Shown: positions 38,325 through 48,088 of the stretch, piece by piece
How positions within the stretch are numbered: position 1 is the stretch's first letter
Layout of the letters: each line of letters begins with the position of its first letter
Source of the DNA: Leifsonia shinshuensis
GTDB taxonomy: Bacteria > Actinomycetota > Actinomycetes > Actinomycetales > Microbacteriaceae
Length of the DNA stretch: 64,000 bases
Direction: 5' to 3'
NCBI RefSeq assembly: GCF_013410375.1
Contig: NZ_JACCFL010000001.1
Location: forward strand, 3,410,001-3,474,000
Translations under genes and position numbers: made by a program
The notes under the pieces: generated by a model
Database searches by the model: none
The model's input: only the letters and a program-made list of their open reading frames with translations
What the model was told of the DNA's origin: nothing

Positions 38325-40802
38325 TCAGCGCCTCCCGAGCCGGCTTCTCACCTTGGTGACGACGACCTTCGGGCCGCCGTTCTGCAGGTAGTGGAAGAAC
38401 AGCCCGACGTCGTGGCGCAGGCCGTGCTTCTTGCGCCGCCGGGTGGTGCGCCGCGCGGGCGACCCGCCGGAGACCACCCCGCGCGCGACCAGGTCGGCGG
38501 CGTGCCGCGGGTCGGCGGCGAAGGCGGTCAGCGGCTCGAGCACGGTGCCCCAGAAGTAGCGCTCGCGGACCCGCTGGACGTTGCGCTTGGCGGCGCGGAT
38601 GAACTTCTCGTCGAACAGCACCGTCTCCAGCGCGGCCGCGAGCGCGTCGACGTCCCCGGACGGGACCACGACGCCGAGCTTCTCCTCGGCGACGAGCTGG
38701 GCGAAGTGGTCGCCCTCGGTCACGACCATCGGCAGGCCGGCCCATAGGTAGTCGAGGATGCGCGTGCGGAACGAGAACGTCGTCTCGACATGGGCGAAGT
38801 GCGTGCTGACGCCCGCGTCCGCCTCGGTGAGGTAGTTCTGCCGGTCGGCGTAGTCGACCCAGGAGTCGTTGAAGAACACCGAGCGGCCGAGGACGCCGAG
38901 CTCGGACGCCAGCGCGCGCGACTGGGCCACGATCCCCATCTCGGGGACGCCGGGGTGCGGGTGCTTGGTGCCCTGGAAGAACAGCCGGACGTCGTCGTGG
39001 GTCTCGGAGACCTTCGCGACGGCGCGGATGAGCGAGGTCGGGTCGAACCAGTTGTAGAGCCCGCCGCTCCACAGCAGCACCTTGTCGTCGGCGCCGATGC
39101 CGGGCAGCACGCCCTTGAGCACCGAGCGCTCGTGCACCGGCGGCTGCTCCGAGAGCCCGAACGGGACGACGGCGATGAGCCGCTCGAGGTCCGGGTCATC
39201 GGCGTAGTTGGCCGGGTTGATCCGGCCGAGCGCGGCGAGCTGGCCGAGGTAGAAGTGACGCTGCCGCTCGGAGGCGCAGAGGAAGAAGTCGCCGCGCTCC
39301 AGCTGCTCGTTGAGCACGTCGGTGGCGTCGAGGACCTGCTTGTCCCACTGCGCGGCGCCGAGCTCCCTGCCCTGCTCCAGCTGTTCGAGGTGCATCGGGT
39401 CGTAGATGTCGGCGACGACGATCTTGTCCGTGGTCCGGAGGCTGTCGAACAGCGCCATCGCGAGGCCCTGGAAGACCACCACGTCGGTCTCCTGCTCGAA
39501 GCGCTTCATCGCCCGGTCGTCGCCCGGCCGCACGTGCGCGATCTCGAACGGGGCCGACATCGGCTCGACGCCGGCGAGCGAGACGAGGGTCACCAGGTTG
39601 TCCTTCGCCAGCGCCTCCGCCATGCTCCAGGCGCGGATCGCCGGGCCGGCCATCTTCGCGCCGAGCGGGTCGCCGGTGACGATGAGGACGCGCGTCACCG
39701 CGGGGCTCTCGGTCACCGGGAAGGCGTTCGCGAGCTTGTCGTAGCCCTCCAGGTAGTGCTCGTCGGTGTAGGACGGCGCGTCGGTCTCGCCGAACAGCGC
39801 CCAGATCCGGCTGTCGGAGACCACGCGGGAGGCCTGCACCGCCTCGCGCGCCTCCACCAGGCCGGGCAGGTTCTCGACGAACTGGTCGATCGCGTACACC
39901 GCGGCGACCGTCTCCTTGGATATCTCCATCGTGGGGTCGTTGGAGGCGCCGGCCCGCAGATCGAACGACGCGGAGTCCAGGCCGCCCTTGGCGACGCCGC
40001 GGCGGACGGTCAGGGCGAGCGTGGCGGGGAGCAGATCGTCGAGCGCCTCATCGCCGAGGTTCTTGAACATCGTGTAGAGCGCGTTGCGCTCCAGCAGGTA
40101 CGACTCCTTGAAGGCGCCGAAGGACGACATCGACGCGTGGTGCTTGTGGAACGCGAGCGAGTCGGGCTCGTAGACGAAGCGGTGGCCGAGCAGGTTGAGC
40201 CGCCAGCCGAGGTCGACGTCCTCGAAGAACATGAAGTAGCGCTCGTCGAAGCCGCCGAGCTGGTCGTAGACGCTCCGGCGGACGAACATGGCCGAGCCGG
40301 TGCCGAACAGCACGTCCTTCGTGCGGTCGGGGGTGGCCGGGACGGGCTGGGCGGTCAGCGGCTTGTAGCCCTGGCCGAACCAGGTCATCGCCGAGCCGAT
40401 GTAGTCGACCTTCTCGCCGTCCCAGTCGAGGACGCGCGAGGCGACGGCGCCGACGCGCGCGCTCTGCTCGAAGCGGCCCACCGCCGCGCTGATCCAGGCG
40501 GCGTCCGGCCGGGCGTCGTTGTTGAGGAAGGCGACGTACTCGCCGCTGGACGCCGCGACGCCGAGGTTGCAGCCTCCGGCGAAGCCGAGGTTCTCCGAGG
40601 ACTCGATGAGCCGCACGCCCGGGGCCTCCCGGCGGATGCGCTCGGCGCTGTCGTCGCCCGAGGCGTTCTCGACCACGATGATCTCGAGCCGGTCCGCCGG
40701 CCAGTCGATCCGGCCGAGGTGCTCGATGGCGGAGAGCGTGTCGTCGGTCCCCCGGAAGTTCACGAGGACGACGGAGACGACTCCGGAGCGCTGTTCGGGC
40801 AT
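38325..40802 (-). CDS. Bifunctional glycosyltransferase: GT2 domain fused to GT4 domain
   Basis: 825 aa. Residues 6 to about 270 are a GT2 rhamnosyltransferase-like domain (VSVVLVNFRGTDDTLSAIEHL, VVENASGDDS, AFLNNDARPD, GGFDERYFMFFEDVDLGWRL). From about residue 369 a GT-B/GT4-type domain follows (RVLIVTGDPLGAKMAGPAIR, VVADIYDPMHLEQLEQ, NWFDPTSLIRAVAKV, FSFRTRILDYLWAGLP). That half is closely paralogous to the stand-alone protein at 46678-48054. ATG with AAAGGA 5 nt upstream. Coupled to the next GT2 gene. Probably adds two successive sugars. Confidence 0.9.
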   Translation of the reverse strand: MPEQRSGVVSVVLVNFRGTDDTLSAIEHLGRIDWPADRLEIIVVENASGDDSAERIRREAPGVRLIESSENLGFAGGCNLGVAASSGEYVAFLNNDARPDAAWISAAVGRFEQSARVGAVASRVLDWDGEKVDYIGSAMTWFGQGYKPLTAQPVPATPDRTKDVLFGTGSAMFVRRSVYDQLGGFDERYFMFFEDVDLGWRLNLLGHRFVYEPDSLAFHKHHASMSSFGAFKESYLLERNALYTMFKNLGDEALDDLLPATLALTVRRGVAKGGLDSASFDLRAGASNDPTMEISKETVAAVYAIDQFVENLPGLVEAREAVQASRVVSDSRIWALFGETDAPSYTDEHYLEGYDKLANAFPVTESPAVTRVLIVTGDPLGAKMAGPAIRAWSMAEALAKDNLVTLVSLAGVEPMSAPFEIAHVRPGDDRAMKRFEQETDVVVFQGLAMALFDSLRTTDKIVVADIYDPMHLEQLEQGRELGAAQWDKQVLDATDVLNEQLERGDFFLCASERQRHFYLGQLAALGRINPANYADDPDLERLIAVVPFGLSEQPPVHERSVLKGVLPGIGADDKVLLWSGGLYNWFDPTSLIRAVAKVSETHDDVRLFFQGTKHPHPGVPEMGIVAQSRALASELGVLGRSVFFNDSWVDYADRQNYLTEADAGVSTHFAHVETTFSFRTRILDYLWAGLPMVVTEGDHFAQLVAEEKLGVVVPSGDVDALAAALETVLFDEKFIRAAKRNVQRVRERYFWGTVLEPLTAFAADPRHAADLVARGVVSGGSPARRTTRRRKKHGLRHDVGLFFHYLQNGGPKVVVTKVRSRLGRR

Positions 40803-40968
40803 GGGGTCCTTTCGCTTGCTGCGGCGGCCAGCCTACCAAGGGCACCCGTCGATCGCCCGTCAGCCGGGCCCGCCGCCCGGGCCTCGCAGGCCCGCCGCGC
40901 TATGCTTGCTGCGGCCCGACCGGCCCGATCCGCCCCGACCGCATCCACTCCCTGCGAGGTCCGCCCTG

Positions 40969-42381
40969 ATGAACCCCGAGCCTGCCGTCCAGACGGGACC
41001 GACCGCCTCCGGAGGACGCCAGGCCCCGGGCGAGCGCCCCGCTCCCCGCGGGCGGCTGGGCCGCTTCCTCGCCGCGCCGGCGCTGGCCCCCATCGTCCTC
41101 GTCATCGCGGCGCTGCTCGTCGGGATCGTGCACGTCCCTCAGCACAAGACCCTGTCGCCGATCGACGAGTACACCTACATCGACTACCTCTCGAAGGTGC
41201 CGACCGAGGGCTACGTCCACCGCGGCGAGCAGACCGGCTCGTACGCACGCACGCAGCTCGGCTGCCGCGGCCTGCGCCTGCTGGCGCCGTCGCCGGACGA
41301 CCGCTGCCAGGTCTCCGTCGCCGCCGACAACGGGCGGTTCCCGTTCGGCGGCCGCACCAGCGCCGACATCTACTCGCCGGCGTACTTCATGGTCACCTGG
41401 ACGCTCGCGCAGCCGCTGACCTGGTTCGGCGTCGGCCTCACCGACGCGGGCCGCGCCGTCGGCGCCCTCTGGCTGGCCGTGGCGGCCGTGCTCCTCTATC
41501 TGTCGCTGCGGCGGCTCAAGGTGGCCGCGCTGCCCGCGTTCGGCACGGGCCTGCTCATCATCGGCTCGCTGCCCGCGTACTGGTCGAACACCTACATCAG
41601 CACCGACGCCACCGCCCTGCCGGCCGGCGCGCTCATGCTCTACCTCGCCGTGCGCCTCGACCTGAAGGGCAAGGGCGTGGTCTGGTTCGCCCTCGCCTCC
41701 GCGTTCGTGACGCTGCTGAAGGTGCAGAACCTCGCCGCGGTCGCGGCGGCGGCCCTCTTCCTGCTGCTGCGCGCCGGCATCGCCGCCTACCGGGAGCGGC
41801 CGTCGCGCTGGGGCTGGATCGGCCGCGGGTTCCGCGATCCACGGGCGCTCTCGGCGATCATCGGCGTCGTCGCAGGCGTGGTGGCGCAGCTGCTCTGGCT
41901 CGGCCTCCGCACGGCGACCGCCGTCGGCCCGTCCCCGGACATGGGCGCCGTCCCGCCCCTGAGCATCACCCAGCTGCTGTCGCAGGCCGGCCTCTTCCTC
42001 GGCGGCGCCTCCGCGGGCGTCGGCGACACCGGCACGGTCCTGCGGGCCCCCGGCCTGCTCATCCAGCTGGTGACCACCTGGCTCGCCATCGCGGGCACCA
42101 TCGGCCTGCTGATCGTGTCCCGCTGGGGCCGCAGGCGCGCGGCGATCGCGCTCGGCGTCTTCATCGCCGTGATCGTGTCGGCTCCGCTGCTCACCATCGC
42201 GACCTACGTCACGCTGGGCACGTACCCGTTCCCGCTGCCGTCGCGCTACGGGATCTCGCTGCTGCCGCTGACCCTGGGCTGCGCGGCGCTGCTGCTCCCC
42301 CGCCGCCCGGTCCCCGGCGCGCTGCTCGGCGCGGCAGGCGTCGTCGTGTTCCTGGCGTCGATGGTGGTGCCCGCCGGCTGA
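40969..42381 (+). CDS. Polytopic membrane protein, GT-C/DUF2142-like, copy 3
   Basis: 470-aa protein with a Pro/Gly-rich cytoplasmic N-terminus, helix 1 at about residues 38-57, an acidic SPIDEYTYIDYLSKVP loop motif comparable to the SPDE motif of the DUF2142 proteins, a Cys pair, and about 10 helices. Start ATG 40969; a TATGCT box lies at 40901-40906, 62 nt upstream. Divergent from the 825-aa transferase gene and convergent with the 982-aa one. Likely an outer-face glycosyltransferase, but the family assignment is weaker than for the other two. Confidence 0.78.
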   Translation: MNPEPAVQTGPTASGGRQAPGERPAPRGRLGRFLAAPALAPIVLVIAALLVGIVHVPQHKTLSPIDEYTYIDYLSKVPTEGYVHRGEQTGSYARTQLGCRGLRLLAPSPDDRCQVSVAADNGRFPFGGRTSADIYSPAYFMVTWTLAQPLTWFGVGLTDAGRAVGALWLAVAAVLLYLSLRRLKVAALPAFGTGLLIIGSLPAYWSNTYISTDATALPAGALMLYLAVRLDLKGKGVVWFALASAFVTLLKVQNLAAVAAAALFLLLRAGIAAYRERPSRWGWIGRGFRDPRALSAIIGVVAGVVAQLLWLGLRTATAVGPSPDMGAVPPLSITQLLSQAGLFLGGASAGVGDTGTVLRAPGLLIQLVTTWLAIAGTIGLLIVSRWGRRRAAIALGVFIAVIVSAPLLTIATYVTLGTYPFPLPSRYGISLLPLTLGCAALLLPRRPVPGALLGAAGVVVFLASMVVPAG

Positions 42382-42402
42382 GCCGGCGGGCCGCACCTCG
42401 TC

Positions 42403-45351
42403 TCAGGGGGCGATCCACTCCGGAGCGGAGGTGGGGATGGCCGTGCCCTCGGGGTCCGCGAGGAAGTCGTAGATCCCGTCGAGCGCGACGTCCCAGTCGG
42501 AGTGCGACCGGTCGATCGTCTCCGTGCCCGCCGTGGCGATGTCGCGGCGCAGCCGCGCGTCGACGATCAGCTGCTCGATGCCGGCGACCACGTCGTCCAC
42601 GGTCATCATGGTCGTGCGCGCGTTCTCACCCGAGCGGAACAGCCAGCGGAACCACGGCGAGTCGGGAACCACCATCGCCACGCCGCTCGCCATCAGCTCC
42701 AGCGGCAGATACGACGGATGCCGGGAGATCTGCATGGTCACGCCGATGTCCGTCGTGCGGTAGAGCCGGCCGGTCGCCCGGTAGTCGAGCAGGCCGAGGT
42801 CGAGGAAGTCGGCGCTCGGCGGCAGGTACTTCGCCCCGGCCGCGATGATGCGGACGCCGTCGCCGTGCCGCCGCTTGATCTCGCTGAGCGCGGCGAAGAC
42901 CAGCTCCCAGCAGTTGCGGAAGTGGTCGCGGGCGTAGGCGAAGATCGTCAGCGGCTCGTCCTCGCCCTTCTGCCGCCTGCCCTCGGGATGGAAGATCCCG
43001 CGGTCGACCGCCGGCGTGAAGTAGGTGGCCGTGCCGCGGTACCCGCCCGCGTAGATGTCGTGCATGCTGCGGGTGTTGCAGATGCCGTACAGGCCGAGCC
43101 GGTAGGTCTGCTCCGTCATCGCGAACATGGTGCTCGCCGGGTAGAACGAGGGCTCGTAGTCCTGCACGAGGTAGAACTTGCGCGGCGTCCCCGGCGTCTT
43201 GGCCACGTCCCGCGCCGTCAGCCAGAACGTCGCGATGGCCGCGTCGGCGGGCGGGATCGCGGCCAGGCCCTCGTCGGTGCCGTAGTAGTTGGTCACCAGC
43301 GCGTCCGCGAGCGCGGGGAAGGCCGCCGCGATGGCGGACGAGTAGAACTCGTCGTGCGGGTGGCCGTTGACGAAGAACCGGTTCTCGACGCCGTGGTCGC
43401 GGCGCAGCTTGTCCGCGATCCGCAGCGCCGTGTTCACCCCGCCGAAGAACGGCAGGTCGAAGCCGGGGAGCAGCCAGTTGACCGTCCGGACCTCGCGGCG
43501 CCCGGTCGTCGACCGGTGCGTGTCGAGCACCGCGGCCACCTCGGCGGCGGAGATGTCGGCGATCGGGAGCAGGCTGGTGGCGTCCTCCGAGATCGTGGAC
43601 TGCTGCTGCGCGCTGGAGGTGAACGGCCGGCCGAGGCCCGCGAGCGCCAGCTCGGTCGGCGTCGGGTCGTCGGCCGCCGCGAAGCGCGGCACCGCGGTGA
43701 GCCTGCACACGTTGGGCGAGATGTACGGGTCGCCGCCGGCGATCCAGGGCTGGTAGCGCCAGTAGCTCGCGAACGAGTCGGCCCGCGGGGCGTGCGCGCC
43801 GCGGGTCAGCGACTCGAAGTGGCGGACGGCGTCGAACGGGATGACCGCGTTGCGGCGTCCCCGGATGACCTGGTCCAGCCCCAGCACCACGTCGCTGCCG
43901 GTCAGCTGGAAGCGCTGGTCGAACCCGCCGACCTCCTCGAAGTGCTCGCGCCGGATGCCGACGCAGGCGCCGGTGACGGCCAGCGAGTCGCGGTACCAGC
44001 GCACCGGTCCCATCAGGGTGTCGTCGTCCGGGTCGAGCCCGGCGAACAGGTTCGCGGCGAACCCGCCGGGGCCGATCATGACGCCGGCGTGCTGCACCAG
44101 CCCGTCCTGCGTGCGGTGCTGGAAGCCCACGGTGCCGACGCCGTCGCGCAGCAGCAGCCCGACGAGCTCGCGGAGCCAGCCGGCGTCCACGATCTCGGTG
44201 TCGTCGTTGAGGAAGACCAGGACGTCGCCCTCGGTCTCGCGGGCGGTCACGGTGTTGACGCGCGAGTAGTTGAAGGGCTCCTCCGTCCACCAGACGTGGC
44301 GGAGCGGGAAGCCGGGCTGCAGCGTGGCGTACCACTCGTCGTTGTCGTCGGACGCGCCGCCGTTGTCGACCACGGTCACGTCGAAGGTCGGGTAGTCGGT
44401 GGTCACCAGGCTGGTCAGCAGCCGCTCGAGGTTCGCGCGCGAGTGCCGCGACGGCACCACGATCGACACCGTCGGCCACTGCTCCTGCTGGAAGCGCACC
44501 CGCACGACGCCGTTGACGACCTCCGCGGTCGCCGGCTCGCCCCGCGCGGTCAGGACGGCGGCGACCATCGCCGCGTCGGCGTCCCGGATCGCAGGGGTGG
44601 CGCCCTCCGGCTCGGACAGCAGGACGTGCGGGACGAGCCCGACCGTGTCCTCGGCGAACTCGCCGGAGAGCAGCAGCCGCCACACCCCGTGATCGTCCAC
44701 GGCGCCGGACGGGACGTCCCGCGCGAGCTCGGAGCGGATCGCGAACGCGCGGCCCAGGTAGTTGGCGCCCAGCAGCATCTCCGGCGACCAGGCCGGCCGG
44801 AAGCGCGGCTCGATCCGCTCGCCGTCGCCGGCCAGCGTGTCGGCGTCGAACGCGACCAGGGTCAGCACCGGGTCGACCCGGTAGCGCTTGGCGATCTGCT
44901 CCAGCGCGTGCTCCCGCAGCACCGAGCCGGCGCGCAGGAACAGCACGAATCCCTCCGTGGCGCCGTCGAGCGCGTCGCGCATCGGCGTGCCCGTCGTCAC
45001 GACGAGCGTCCGCGCCCGGGCGGAGCCCTGCGAGCGCACGCTCTCCGCCGTCACGGCCACGGCCTCGGCGGCGGCCTCGTCCGCACCGGCCGGCGCCTCG
45101 ATCAGCACGAGGAAGTCCGTCGCCGGGGCGTCGGGCAGCGGATCCAGCTCGGGCTGCTCGGCCAGCCACTCCGCATAGTCGGTCAGTCCCGGTCCCTCGC
45201 GCACCGGCTCCGGGGCGGGCTCGACCGGCCACACCCCGTCGCGGAAGGCCCTGGCGGCGTCTTTGCTCGCTCGAAGGGTCTTCCCCACTGTCGTCCCGGG
45301 TGCGACGACGGTGCGCAGCGCCTTGCCGGCGCCATCCATCCATGAAGTCAT
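42403..45351 (-). CDS. Multidomain glycosyltransferase: GT2-like plus WsaF-like GT4
   Basis: 982 aa from ATG 45351. Residues about 75-270 resemble a degraded GT-A domain; about 300-560 is an intact GT2 (VSIVVPSRHSRANLERLL, VTVVDNGG, FNYSRVNTVTARET, LVFLNDDTEIVDAGWL, GGFDQRFQLTGSDVVL). The last part (about 640-980) matches WsaF-type rhamnosyltransferases (FDLPFFGGVNTALRIADKL, KFYLVQDYEPSFYP, HPSYLPLELMASG). WsaF transfers rhamnose onto rhamnan chains, which fits the rml genes. The frame is open to 45567 but TACACT plus 7 nt before ATG 45351 supports this start. Confidence 0.88.
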   Translation of the reverse strand: MTSWMDGAGKALRTVVAPGTTVGKTLRASKDAARAFRDGVWPVEPAPEPVREGPGLTDYAEWLAEQPELDPLPDAPATDFLVLIEAPAGADEAAAEAVAVTAESVRSQGSARARTLVVTTGTPMRDALDGATEGFVLFLRAGSVLREHALEQIAKRYRVDPVLTLVAFDADTLAGDGERIEPRFRPAWSPEMLLGANYLGRAFAIRSELARDVPSGAVDDHGVWRLLLSGEFAEDTVGLVPHVLLSEPEGATPAIRDADAAMVAAVLTARGEPATAEVVNGVVRVRFQQEQWPTVSIVVPSRHSRANLERLLTSLVTTDYPTFDVTVVDNGGASDDNDEWYATLQPGFPLRHVWWTEEPFNYSRVNTVTARETEGDVLVFLNDDTEIVDAGWLRELVGLLLRDGVGTVGFQHRTQDGLVQHAGVMIGPGGFAANLFAGLDPDDDTLMGPVRWYRDSLAVTGACVGIRREHFEEVGGFDQRFQLTGSDVVLGLDQVIRGRRNAVIPFDAVRHFESLTRGAHAPRADSFASYWRYQPWIAGGDPYISPNVCRLTAVPRFAAADDPTPTELALAGLGRPFTSSAQQQSTISEDATSLLPIADISAAEVAAVLDTHRSTTGRREVRTVNWLLPGFDLPFFGGVNTALRIADKLRRDHGVENRFFVNGHPHDEFYSSAIAAAFPALADALVTNYYGTDEGLAAIPPADAAIATFWLTARDVAKTPGTPRKFYLVQDYEPSFYPASTMFAMTEQTYRLGLYGICNTRSMHDIYAGGYRGTATYFTPAVDRGIFHPEGRRQKGEDEPLTIFAYARDHFRNCWELVFAALSEIKRRHGDGVRIIAAGAKYLPPSADFLDLGLLDYRATGRLYRTTDIGVTMQISRHPSYLPLELMASGVAMVVPDSPWFRWLFRSGENARTTMMTVDDVVAGIEQLIVDARLRRDIATAGTETIDRSHSDWDVALDGIYDFLADPEGTAIPTSAPEWIAP

Positions 45352-45364
45352 CCGTGCCAGTGTA
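45352..45364 (-). promoter_or_regulatory. Putative leaderless promoter (-10 TACACT)
   Basis: Minus-strand TACACT (45364-45359), then 7 nt, then ATG 45351 of the 982-aa transferase. No -35 evident. Confidence 0.4.
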
Positions 45365-45442
45365 TCGGCGGGCCCGCGACCACCCGGTCCAGGACCACCC
45401 CGTCCAGGCCGCCCGTCTAGGATGGGGAGCCGGGAGGCGCGT

Positions 45443-46519
45443 GTGAGACTGGCGATGACCCTGATGGTCCGCGACGAGGCCGACATCGTCGGCGCGATGC
45501 TCGACCACCACCTGGGCCAGGGCGTCGACGTGATCATCGTCACCGACAACGGCTCGGTGGACGGCACGGCGGAGCTGCTCGCCGACTATGAGCGGCGCGG
45601 CCTGATCGAGCTGCGCCACGACCCGGAGCACCGCAAGCAGCAGGCGCAGACGGTCACCCGGATGGCGCGCGACGCCGCCGAGCTGCACGGCGCCGACTGG
45701 GTGATCAACGCCGACGCCGACGAGTTCTGGCTGCCCGCGGCGCCGGGGCTCACGCTCAAGGAGGCCTTCGAGCGCATCCCGGTCGCGATCCAGGCCTTCG
45801 ACGTTCCCGTCCACGACATGATCGGCCCGGCGGCGATGGCCGGCAGCGGCCTGCAGCGGCTCGTGCACCGCGACCTGCGGACGACCGAGCAGCTGCGCCG
45901 GGTGGGCCTGCGCGCGCACGCCACGCACGACGTCGCCCACATCGGCGACCCGGCCGTCGAGGTCGTCCAGGGCAACCACTTCGTGAACCTCGAGAACCGC
46001 GGAGCGGTCCCGGCCGGCGCGGAGATCGAGGTCCTGCACTTCCCGTGGCGCTCCTGGGACCAGTACGCCAGGAAGGTGCGCAACGCCGGCAGCGCCTACG
46101 AGAACTCTCAGCTCACACCCAGCCCCAACCACCACGGAATGCGCGACTACCGGCGGCTGCTCGACGGCGTGCTCCTCCCGCTCTACCTGGTGCGCCACCC
46201 GGACGCCGACGAGCTCGAGGCGGGTCTAGCGGACGGCACGTTCGTCACGGACCGGCGGATCGCCGACGCCGTGCCGTCCCCGGTCGCCGACCGGCCGCTG
46301 GACGAGGAGTCCGCCGCGGCGCAGCGGCCGATGGGCCTCGCGCTCGCCGACCTGGACCGCCAGGTGGCCGACGCGGCGGACCGGGCGAACCGGGCGGAGG
46401 CCGACGCCGCCGTCGCGCGCGAGGAGCTCCGCCAGGCCAGGGAGCAGCTCGCCAGGATGGCGAACCGCCGCGTCGTGCGCCTCACCGACGGCGCCGCCCG
46501 GCTCCTCCGGCGGCGCTGA
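45443..46519 (+). CDS. Glycosyltransferase family 2 (Glyco_tranf_2_4-like) with coiled-coil tail
   Basis: 358-aa protein: LAMTLMVRDEADIVGAMLDHH, VIIVTDNGSVDGTAELL, WVINADADEFWLP (DADE). C-terminal 90 residues form a heptad-rich coiled coil (DRQVADAADRANRAEADAAV). GTG 45443 is chosen because GGGAGG lies 5 nt upstream; a TAGGAT box is at 45418-45423. Divergent from the 982-aa transferase. The tail may mediate oligomerisation or chain-length control; that is inference. Confidence 0.88.
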   Translation: MRLAMTLMVRDEADIVGAMLDHHLGQGVDVIIVTDNGSVDGTAELLADYERRGLIELRHDPEHRKQQAQTVTRMARDAAELHGADWVINADADEFWLPAAPGLTLKEAFERIPVAIQAFDVPVHDMIGPAAMAGSGLQRLVHRDLRTTEQLRRVGLRAHATHDVAHIGDPAVEVVQGNHFVNLENRGAVPAGAEIEVLHFPWRSWDQYARKVRNAGSAYENSQLTPSPNHHGMRDYRRLLDGVLLPLYLVRHPDADELEAGLADGTFVTDRRIADAVPSPVADRPLDEESAAAQRPMGLALADLDRQVADAADRANRAEADAAVAREELRQAREQLARMANRRVVRLTDGAARLLRRR

Positions 46520-46677
46520 CCGACGGGTCCGTCCATCTTCCTCTCCGGGCGCAGTGGTAACCTGCCCAGCGGCTAGGAGCGCTCGGAACGCGGTTGCGTA
46601 CTCGCGGTCGCGTATGGGGGCCACCACGACGACGTCGGCGCGCGAGCACGACGCGCCGCAGGAACAGGAGAGCAGAC

Positions 46678-48054
46678 ATGTCCGTCACCGCGCCGTCACC
46701 GGCTCCACGCAGACGGATCCTTGTCGTCACGCCCGACACGCTGGGCGAGCTCATGGCCGGCCCCGCGATCCGCTCCTGGGAGATCGCCAAGGCGCTCTCG
46801 GCGACCGCCGACGTCCGGCTGGTCTCGACCACCAAGTCCACCATCTCGGCCGACGCGTTCCACGTCGCCTTCTCCGACGAGGCGGCCCTGCGCGGCCACG
46901 TCGAGTGGGCGGAGGTGCTGGTCTTCCAGGGCCACATCCTGCGCAGCTACCCGTGGATCAAGGACACCGACACGATCATCGTCGCCGACATCTACGACCC
47001 GATGCACCTGGAGCAGCTGGAGCAGGGCAAGGACCTGGAGCCGGTGGACCGCCTGGCCGTCGCGATCGACACCGTGGAGGTCCTCAACGACCAGCTGGAG
47101 CGCGCCGACTTCCTGGTCTGCGCGTCCGAGAAGCAGCGCGACTTCTGGCTCGGCCAGCTCGCCGGCCTCGCCCGGATCAACCCGGCCACCTACGACCGCG
47201 ACCCCAGCCTCCGCACGCTGCTCGACGTCGTGCCGTTCGGCGTGCAGAATGAGCCGCCCGTTCAGAAGAAGCACGGCATCAAGGGCACGGTCCCCGGCAT
47301 CGGGCCGGACGACAAGGTCATCATCTGGGGCGGCGGGATCTACAACTGGTTCGACCCGCTGACCCTCATCGACGCCGTCGCGATCGCCCGCGAGGCGCAC
47401 CCCGACCTGCGCCTGTTCTTCCTCGGAGCGGCGCACCCCAACCCGAACATCCCCACCATGCGGATGGCCGTCGCCGCCCGCGAGCGGGCCGAGGAGCTCG
47501 GCCTGCTGGGCGAGACGGTCTTCTTCAACGCGTCGTGGGTGCCCTACACCGACCGCGCCGACTTCCTCCTGGACGCCGACCTCGGCGTCAGCACGCACTA
47601 CGAGCACCTCGAGACGGCCTTCAGCTTCCGCACGCGCATCCTCGACTACCTGTGGGCGTCGCTGCCGATCATCAGCACGGACGGCGACACCTTCGCCGGG
47701 ATCATCCGCGAGCACGACCTCGGCCGGGTCGTGGCGCCGGAGGACCCGCACGCCCTGGCCCGCGCGATCGAGGAGCTCCTCTACGACGGCGACGCCCGCG
47801 CGCGCATCGCCGCCAACATCGCCGAGTACTCCAAGGACCACACCTGGGAGAAGACGCTGCAGCCGCTGCTCGCGTTCTGCGCCGATCCCAGCCCGGCCCC
47901 CGACCACGTCCAGGGCATCGTCTCCGAGCGCACGCGCATCGCGAACGACCTCCGCACGCGCATCGCCGGCCTGGAGTCCAGCTCGTCCTGGCGGGTCACC
48001 CGGCCGCTGCGCACGGTCTCCACCTGGGCCTCGCGGCGGGGCCGCCAGCTATAA
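46678..48054 (+). CDS. Glycosyltransferase family 4, paralogue of the fused GT4 domain
   Basis: 458-aa GT-B enzyme. RILVVTPDTLGELMAGPAIRS at the N-terminus, VADIYDPMHLEQLEQGKDLE in the middle, GGGIYNWFDPLTLIDAV and FSFRTRILDYLWASLP in the donor-binding half, with a C-terminal SSSWRVTRPLRTVS tail typical of O-antigen transferases. AGGAG lies before ATG 46678 in a 158-bp upstream gap; TAACCT at 46558-46563 is a possible -10. The same catalytic block occurs in the 825-aa fusion. First of a plus-strand run into the ABC exporter. Confidence 0.9.
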   Translation: MSVTAPSPAPRRRILVVTPDTLGELMAGPAIRSWEIAKALSATADVRLVSTTKSTISADAFHVAFSDEAALRGHVEWAEVLVFQGHILRSYPWIKDTDTIIVADIYDPMHLEQLEQGKDLEPVDRLAVAIDTVEVLNDQLERADFLVCASEKQRDFWLGQLAGLARINPATYDRDPSLRTLLDVVPFGVQNEPPVQKKHGIKGTVPGIGPDDKVIIWGGGIYNWFDPLTLIDAVAIAREAHPDLRLFFLGAAHPNPNIPTMRMAVAARERAEELGLLGETVFFNASWVPYTDRADFLLDADLGVSTHYEHLETAFSFRTRILDYLWASLPIISTDGDTFAGIIREHDLGRVVAPEDPHALARAIEELLYDGDARARIAANIAEYSKDHTWEKTLQPLLAFCADPSPAPDHVQGIVSERTRIANDLRTRIAGLESSSSWRVTRPLRTVSTWASRRGRQL

Positions 48055-48055
48055 T
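48050..48055 (+). promoter_or_regulatory. Putative consensus -10 box TATAAT for the ABC exporter genes
   Basis: A perfect TATAAT in a GC-rich background, overlapping the TAA stop of the upstream glycosyltransferase and lying 33 nt before ATG 48089. No good -35 at the expected spacing. Confidence 0.45.
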
Positions 48056-48088
48056 CTCCCCAGTTCCCGAAACAGAATTGACGACTGA

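Noticed and set aside
42403..45567. 1054-residue version of the large transferase starting at 45567
   Set aside because: The extra N-terminus overlaps the divergent GT2 gene and has shadow-like composition; ATG 45351 has a fitting -10 box.
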